From Arenicola marina (taxonomy: Eukaryota; Annelida; Polychaeta; Arenicolidae), in the NCBI GenBank assembly GCA_964019135.1, contig OZ025249.1, positions 3,410,001-3,474,000 on the forward strand: a DNA stretch of 64,000 bases. The letters are read 5' to 3'. Position numbers and translations under genes: made by a program. Within the stretch, counting starts at the first letter, position 1. Every line of letters begins with the position of its first letter. Under the pieces are notes generated by a model. The model was not told where the DNA came from. It saw only the letters and a list, made by a program, of their open reading frames with translations, and ran no database searches. Positions 58,235 through 64,000 of the stretch are shown in pieces.

Positions 58235-58705
58235 CTGTACCTACTACAACCGAACGGGCAAGTCAATTCGGTTGAGGATCTGAGAATGCAGATCGAACAG
58301 TCAATCGTTCAGTATATCGTTTTTGAGATTGTATTGTTGATTGATCGAGTCTGAGACTGCAGACCACAGGTTCGCCCTTGCGCTACTATAACCGAACGGG
58401 CTGTTTATTCGGTTAAGGATCTGAGACTGCAGACCACAGGTTCGCCCTCGCTCTACTATAACCGAACGGGCTGTTTATTCGGTTAAGGATCTGAGACTGC
58501 AGACCACAGATTCGCCCGTTGCTGTACTATAACCGAACGGGCTGTTTATTCGGTTAAGGATCTGAGACTGCAGACCACAGGTTCGCCCAATGCTCTACTA
58601 TAACGGAACGGGCTGTTATTCGGTTAAGGATCTGAGACTGCAGACCACAGGTTCGCCCTTTGTCCTACAACAACCGAACGGGCTGTTAATTCGGTTGAGG
58701 TTCTG
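58235..58705. repeat. 70-bp tandem repeat with AACCGAA/TTCGGTT hairpin (5 good copies plus a decayed one)
   Basis: Units of 70 bp contain GGATCTGAGACTGCAGACCA, CAGGTTCGCCC and CTACTATAACCGAACGGGC followed by TGTTTATTCGGTTAA. AACCGAA and TTCGGTT form a perfect 7-bp stem across an 11-base loop. The first unit (58,235-58,290) is diverged. Position 5' of the Helentron gene suggests it could be subterminal repeat sequence of that element. Confidence 0.88.
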
Positions 58706-59041
58706 TCACTGCTGAACCTGCCACCCAGCAGACGACCAACAAACTGGAAGGAGAAAGGAACAAATTTTGTATAATGAATGCAAATCAAGTGCACATAGTT
58801 GTTCTAAACACTGTAATAGTCGTACCACATGTTGAATCATTATGATTACCGGTAGTCCGCGGAAAGTTAAGAAATTGTAATGGCATAAATACTGCACAGA
58901 AGTGCAGTGTCCGACCGAAGATATCAATCAGTCGAAAAAGCAGGATTGTTGCAAAGCAAATGGTGAATAATTTAGTGCATCACTAAACTACATGTTATAC
59001 CGTGGAAACAGCCATGACTTATCTATGATGCAGACTTACAG

Positions 59042-59086
59042 CAAGGAAGTAGTGTAAGCAGCGGGTACCGCTTTCCAACGGCGTCT
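59042..59086 (+). other. Candidate 45-bp exon, phase 0-0
   Basis: An open GC-richer segment between GACTTACAG and a strong donor TCT|GTAAGT encodes QGSSVSSGYRFPTAS. It is exactly 15 codons. It is consistent in phase with the candidate exon at 59,874-59,996. Evidence is splice signals and codon content only. Confidence 0.3.
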
Positions 59087-59873
59087 GTAAGTAGAGGTGC
59101 AGGTTTAATGACATTGTCATCCGGTGTAACATTGTGAGACAGAAAGTAAGTGAACACACGTAATTGACACTATATAGGAGTGACTTATTGATGGCGATAT
59201 GGATTTAACCCAGTGACAAAGCCTTAAGGTAAGTGAATGTTTGCATGAATTTTCTGAAGAATTTCAGAACAGAGAAATGCTGCAACATCCGGTAACTTTA
59301 GCCAATTGTCGATTGACTGAAGGTGAAGAGAGGGTGGGGAGGTGAAAAATATGCTTGTTTCTTTTAATAGGTATCGCGTATGGAACTATTTTGAAATGTA
59401 GTAAAGGAAAAGTAGTTGAAAGTTCTTGCATTGAACATGGCAGTCAAAGGGAAAGTCCTTTAAATGTATTTGTCTTTCAGATTTTGACGAACTGTTGAAC
59501 AGACTTACCCGAAAAACTGTCTGGGAAATATTGCAATTATATGCTTGTTAGAAATATAAGTGTACTTGAGAAAAGGCTCATAAATACCTCATTATGCTTT
59601 CTATTTATCTTGTAAATTAGTAATAGTTGTTCCAATTTTTAAGTCACTATTTTTTTAGGAATCTTTTGCTGGTAATTGACTAAAGAGGAAACAATCTAGG
59701 GAAAAATGACGAGCTTTTAACCTGTGTTGACGGTTTTAAAAAGGTTATGCGAAACTGTGTTATAATGATCTGATGCAATAACCCTGATGTTAAAATGTGA
59801 CAATGTGATTTATTTGTCCATCAATATGTATAGTATATATTTAGGAGTAATTGTTGCTGGGAGGGGCCTTTAG

Positions 59874-59996
59874 AACGTCCATATGTTCACACCGGGCAAT
59901 GCGCCGGAGACGTCATCAAATTGTGTACAGTCTGTGACACAAAATCTCAATGTACCAGACAGTTTTGAGCATTTGAACATAACGAATATACCCCAG
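59874..59996 (+). other. Candidate 123-bp exon, phase 0-0
   Basis: After GGGGCCTTTAG the plus strand is open for exactly 41 codons to CCCCAG|GTAAAT. It reads NVHMFTPGNAPETSSN through SVTQNLNVPDSFEHLN to NIPQ. It is visibly CpG- and GC-richer than the AT-rich surroundings, as expected for an exon in intron sequence. The Ser/Thr/Asn-rich peptide has no recognised domain. An in-frame ATG at 59,883 could alternatively be a translation start. Confidence 0.4.
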
Positions 59997-61302
59997 GTAA
60001 ATCTTTTAATTACACTACATTATGAAGATGCTTAAAGAATTATTAGTCAGCATGGTGATTGCGGAATGAAGAGTTTGTGACATGTGTAGTGTTGGTTACA
60101 TTCTACAACCATAGCTGTAGATCATGCTGCGGGGCGATGGAACTATTTTCTTGAATTGCATTGTCATTCTGTAATATGTTTAAAAATAGTTTACAGTGAT
60201 TTTGCATAAAGGATGACTAATAATATATTTCCATATAGATAGAGCTCGTTTCAGTTATATGAATTGAAACCATACATAATAGCAAGCGAGTTCTTAATGT
60301 AACATGCATGCGTATGTTGCAGAATCAAAGTTCATTAAAAGCATAACTTCGGACTTTCATTTCGTGTCTAATCCCCCAAGCGACATTTTCAATTTCGCAG
60401 TTAATTGTAAATAATTTATCAGTTGTAGATAAATTCATATCAGCATAGACAGATGGAAGCCTGTTATTTAATCTGATATTGTTAACATATCAAGTGTAGC
60501 ATGCCATTTTTGTTTTATTACAATGATCATGGGACGTCAATATTATGTCACTTCAATCCGTGTTGTTATCTGAATGGAACACACAGGCCTACATTTCTAT
60601 TGGCTTTGATATGCAGTTTATGTGTACCCACCTCAATTACAGAAATACACTCCCATAGTTGGCATTGCCTTTTCGAGTACCAATCTTGTGAAGTTCTGCA
60701 TTATAAATGTATATATATAATAGCGAGTAGGCACTGGTAATCTGCAGCACTGGCTATATGTTCCCTAGACTTTTTCAATCTACAAATACTTGCGCTCGCC
60801 CCTCAGGCTTTACCTATATGACATATTAATGATATATGTTAGCTCTTCCAATATGACGAGGGCATGGGTGTTGGGCATTGTGCTAATCGTGTATGAGATA
60901 TACACTGATGGTTTTGTAGCATATTAGCCATATATATCATATGTTACCTACCAGTATATGAAGGAAGGAAGTAACACATCACAGAGAGTACAGTTTTAAG
61001 ACATTATATATCTAGATATGGAGTTATAAGTTTATGGTAGCAAAGCAACTGCAAGGGTGACCAAAATACTAACTTATTGACATAAGAGGACATGCCAACC
61101 CCCAGGTCTGCAGAGTTAAATGTAAGATATTGCATATTTACAGCATTTTAAAAAGCCGAAGTGGAATAGGAAGAAGTTAAGTTCAGACATCAAAAGCCAG
61201 TCACAGGGCATTTATTTAATTAATGCAGAACTGCAGATCCTGGTCTATATATAGCAATAGTGCTTGTATTCTTCATAATGTTTGGTGATGCTTGAAATAC
61301 AT

Positions 61303-61316
61303 TGTATATATATCGA
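61303..61316. repeat. Target-site duplication of SINE, left copy
   Basis: TGTATATATATCGA, identical to 61,578-61,591. Confidence 0.88.
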
Positions 61317-61577
61317 TTTAATTTGATTTGATTGATTCAGGACGGTTTAACCACTTTTGGTCATATCGCGTCAATGGGAGAAGGAAGGGAGAGTGGAGCC
61401 ATGTCCCCAGGGTAACCCCCTACTCTTTGCGAAGAAGGACATAGGATCTTTATCCTGCGACCACACAGACATGACCACAGCAGGGCGCGAACCATCGACC
61501 CACGTGCCGTTAGGCTCTCAGGTGGCCGGAGCGCTCAATGCGAGCGCTCCTGCCCACTGAGCTGTCGGGCCGCCCCC
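61317..61577 (-). mobile_element. tRNA-derived SINE, full length
   Basis: On the minus strand the element starts GGGGGCGGCCCGACAGCTCA and carries an A box (CAGCTCAGTGGGCAGGAGC, 61,546-61,564) and a B box (GGTTCGCGCCC, 61,483-61,493), i.e. an internal RNA polymerase III promoter. A tRNA-unrelated body of about 140 bp follows, then a short tail of AATCAATCAAATCAAATT type. Perfect 14-bp direct repeats flank it. It has no coding capacity and would depend on a LINE for movement. The long open frame across it is chance. Confidence 0.9.
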
Positions 61578-61591
61578 TGTATATATATCGA
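61578..61591. repeat. Target-site duplication of SINE, right copy
   Basis: TGTATATATATCGA, identical to 61,303-61,316, which defines both ends of the insertion. Confidence 0.88.
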
Positions 61592-62808
61592 CAAGTTTGC
61601 AGAATCGTATTTGAATGGACTTAAGAGTTGGGGGTTGTGTTCATCTCCTTGGCCATATTTCGCCTACAGAGCAATTTAATAAGCAAGAGGCCTTTAAAAA
61701 GAATCATTCCATACAATAAGTTATAATGCATTTAGAATAGTGACATTTTTTTTGTTAATTACATTGTGAAATTTGTAATTATTAGCACAATGATGTGTCA
61801 AATATTGCGAAGTAGGAATTTTTTTACAGAATTTATGTGACAACTTTTAGCTAAATATCTTCACTTGTGAATGCAATTAAAGAGCTGACAGAGTGAAAGT
61901 TGTAATAAAACTTGTCTCGATGTATGGCCATGTCATGTTGTCTATGATGCATGCAAAGATGTCTTGGGTTAATTAAATGGATTATGCCATCATAACCGTT
62001 TTAAATATGATATGTTCTGCTCGAGATTACATATATTCTCTTTCTAAGACATTTTAACTGTCACGAAATAAATGATCTTACAAAAAGAGAAGGCTACGTA
62101 TATGGTATAATCCTAATTCTTGGATGTAATTTAATGAAAACACTACCAGCTGTATGCATTTTGTGACATATCTGTGAATTGAATATCAATTGCTGTACAA
62201 CAACTGTATACAGATCTATTTCCATGATGTTAAGTGGTACTCTGTAGTGTATGTGACATAAGTTATCACTATTGACATGAAATGTTGCTGCATGAATGGT
62301 AGGAAAGGTGAGAAAAAAAAATGGCAGGAAAGTGTAGAGAAGTTGACACACTTTTAGAAACTGCATTGCGATAATGCCTTTCACATATGAACTTTGGAAA
62401 CACATTTTTGTGACCCTGATGGAGAGCGATACATTTTAAGGTGAAGTATGTAAAGAGTCTATAAACTTGACTGTACCAAAATGGGGCAAAAATGCAGAAG
62501 TATAGCCTTTTCCCCTTTTAACTGAGTTTCAGAAAGAAGATGCTATATTTTGACATGCCAATCACACCTGATATCTAGCCATGTGACATAAAAATTCCCT
62601 GCACTAAATGTACCATTTTCATGTATTACAAGCAGAATAGCAAACTGTTCAGTGATTGCATATATATAGCAAATAGTTGCAAGTAGATGTGTTTTGGGGC
62701 CAATGTAGGACTTATTTTGGCTGTGTTAGAGGCAATTAGACATAAATGCCTAGAACTTTTTCCTGATCAGTGACATGTTTTTTATTATATGTACAAAGAG
62801 ATACATAT
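61592..62808. other. AT-rich unique sequence
   Basis: No gene or repeat is recognised. Confidence 0.4.
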
Positions 62809-62813
62809 ACAAT

Positions 62814-63093
62814 CTGGGCTCGCGCCAGGATATTTTTTTCATTAGCCAATTTGGCTAATTCCGTGGAAAAACATTAGCCAAAATTAGCCAAATATATTGG
62901 TTATAAATTCGTTATAAATCTCATAATTGGAGACGAATGTAGTAGATCTACCATGTAATGTGAACATGAAAAAAAATGTGTTTGTAGTTGAAATTTTATA
63001 TTCGCCATTTTGGCGACTGTCCAGGAAGTTCTTATCGCCAAATCCCGAATTTTCTCGCCAAATGGCTATTGGCGAATGCTAACGCGAGCCCAG
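62814..63093. mobile_element. 280-bp MITE with 11-bp terminal inverted repeats
   Basis: Ends in perfect inverted repeats CTGGGCTCGCG (62,814-62,824) and CGCGAGCCCAG (63,083-63,093). ACAAT directly flanks both sides (62,809-62,813 and 63,094-63,098), a candidate 5-bp target duplication. Inside, GCCAAA/TTTGGC motifs recur on both strands (for example ATTAGCCAATTTGGCTAAT), making further inverted pairs. It is non-coding. The transposase family cannot be assigned from these ends. Confidence 0.72.
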
Positions 63094-63098
63094 ACAAT

Positions 63099-64000
63099 AC
63101 TGATGGAGAGGGAAAGCAAATTTACCCACCACCTGCTGTTCACCTCTATGCAGTATTAGATAACTTTAAATTACTATTTACTATCCCATATATTGTAACT
63201 AAGAAGGTGCAGATTGAGCAATAAGAAATCTTGGAAATGGAAACTTCCAACAATGTCTATTAGTAAACTGTAGGATTATGAAATCATGTAAAAGTTTAGA
63301 TATATATAATGTCCTTTTTATTGTATAGATTTAAGCAAGCAGAAAAGATATTTTATCCGTAAGCTAAATTTTAGATATTGTGAAGTATTGCTGATATTAC
63401 CTATGCAACAGTAACTTTTTAAGTCAAAACCTTGATTCTGAATGCACTATATGGTACAAACTTGGCTAAAGTGACCCCAAGCAAGCCCACTTCTCTATAG
63501 ACACAATATGAAATTGCTTAGACATTAGGGAATTTACCGTAGCCTTTCATTTTAAGAATTTTTATAAACGACTGTAGCTGTACCAGGTATAATATGATGA
63601 GCAGGGTGACACAACCATGGCAATAGAATAGAAGTTTAACAAAATTAAGCATCACATTGAGGACCATCAATGTCTCTACATGATATACAGATGTTGCCTA
63701 TCCGCTTAGTGGGTCTACCTATCAAATTGTCATAATTTGAGGAAATACCCATGCTTCCAACACTTCTTTACAGAAAATATGGCAAAAATACCTTGGGAAT
63801 GAAGACATATTATTTGTATATAGAATATGTCAGCAATATAATTGTATGCATACAGTTGATGGTGAAAGCTGCCATTGATTCCCTACTGATATATGAGGAA
63901 TTAGACATTGACACTGTGATAATTACCCGACCAGTGATTGTACAGGTACCAATAATAATTGCGCACTCAGCGAAAGATGGTTAAAGTTACATATGGAGCT
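63099..64000. other. AT-rich, intron-like sequence
   Basis: Unique sequence. One weak exon candidate near the end is listed separately. Confidence 0.4.
63856..63945 (+). other. Weak candidate 90-bp exon, phase 0-0
   Basis: An open 30-codon segment between ATGCATACAG and GTACAG|GTACCA reads LMVKAAIDSLLIYEELDI through TVIITRPVIVQ. The acceptor's pyrimidine tract is poor and composition is AT-rich like the surroundings, so this is only a possibility. The shared phase with the two candidates at 59 kb is the main reason to list it. Confidence 0.18.

Larger units (their letters stand above)
49701..58700 (-). mobile_element. Helentron (Helitron2-type) transposon, termini undefined
   Basis: An autonomous rolling-circle transposon on the minus strand, defined by its intact Rep-helicase-endonuclease gene. 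Elements of this type usually have short asymmetric terminal inverted repeats, a subterminal hairpin and often internal minisatellites, and insert between T and T. The outer limits given are only a bracket: the 89-bp array lies just beyond the 3' side, and a 70-bp hairpin array lies at the 5' side. Either may belong to the element or be host sequence. Confidence 0.6.
58706..61302. other. AT-rich, intron-like sequence
   Basis: Low-GC unique sequence. Two candidate exons inside are listed separately. I see no other coding, RNA or mobile features. Confidence 0.4.

Noticed and set aside
58340..58705. tRNA gene cluster
   Set aside because: GGTTCGCCC resembles part of a B box, but there is no A box at proper distance and no cloverleaf.
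61357..61560. 67-codon ORF
   Set aside because: Lies wholly inside the SINE, antisense to its Pol III promoter.
62988..63224. 78-codon ORF
   Set aside because: Crosses the MITE's right end; open by chance.

Overview
This is animal nuclear DNA, most likely from a marine invertebrate. The signs are non-LTR retrotransposons of the L1/Tx1 type, a Helentron-type rolling-circle transposon, a tRNA-derived SINE, GT-AG splice-like sites, AATAAA signals, and no operons or ribosome binding sites. I cannot name the species or confidently identify any host gene.

The left half (about 2.2-30.6 kb) is dominated by unrelated minisatellites. These are a 36-bp array (2.24-11.72 kb), 28-bp (12.2 kb), 12-bp C-rich (13.4-14.5 kb), 35-bp C-rich (14.9-15.1 kb), 10/12/34-bp (15.4-16.8 kb), 35/36-bp (17.6-22.5 kb), 19/22-bp (22.7-23.8 kb), 11-bp (26.3 kb), 39-bp (29.2-29.8 kb) and 22-bp (30.0-30.6 kb). 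Long open frames here follow from stop-free units whose length or indels suit the frame; I do not treat them as genes. Together with later arrays, tandem repeats make up roughly one third of the window.

The middle (31-39.5 kb) is mostly unique sequence and holds weak host-gene candidates. The best is a two-exon model at 37,882-39,000 (277 aa, phase-consistent junction). It overlaps RFX X-box-like and CRE sites, so part of it may be a promoter instead.

The right half is transposon-rich. A 30-bp minisatellite is followed by two L1/Tx1-like LINEs in the same orientation: one 5'-truncated with a poly(A) tail, the other nearly complete in ORF2. Each has one frameshift. A promoter-like cluster follows at 47.0 kb, then a 61-bp array and an 89-bp array whose unit contains two convergent tRNA-A-box-like arms. 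Next, on the minus strand, comes an uninterrupted 2,321-codon Helentron gene (50,349-57,314). It fuses a repeat-rich basic N-terminus, a zinc-binding region, an OTU protease-like domain, a two-tyrosine HUH Rep nuclease, a PIF1-like helicase and an EEP endonuclease, with all expected catalytic residues visible. Beyond its start is a 70-bp hairpin-bearing array.

The last 5 kb is AT-rich and intron-like. It holds a few candidate small exons, a complete minus-strand SINE with a perfect 14-bp target-site duplication, and a 280-bp MITE with 11-bp terminal inverted repeats.
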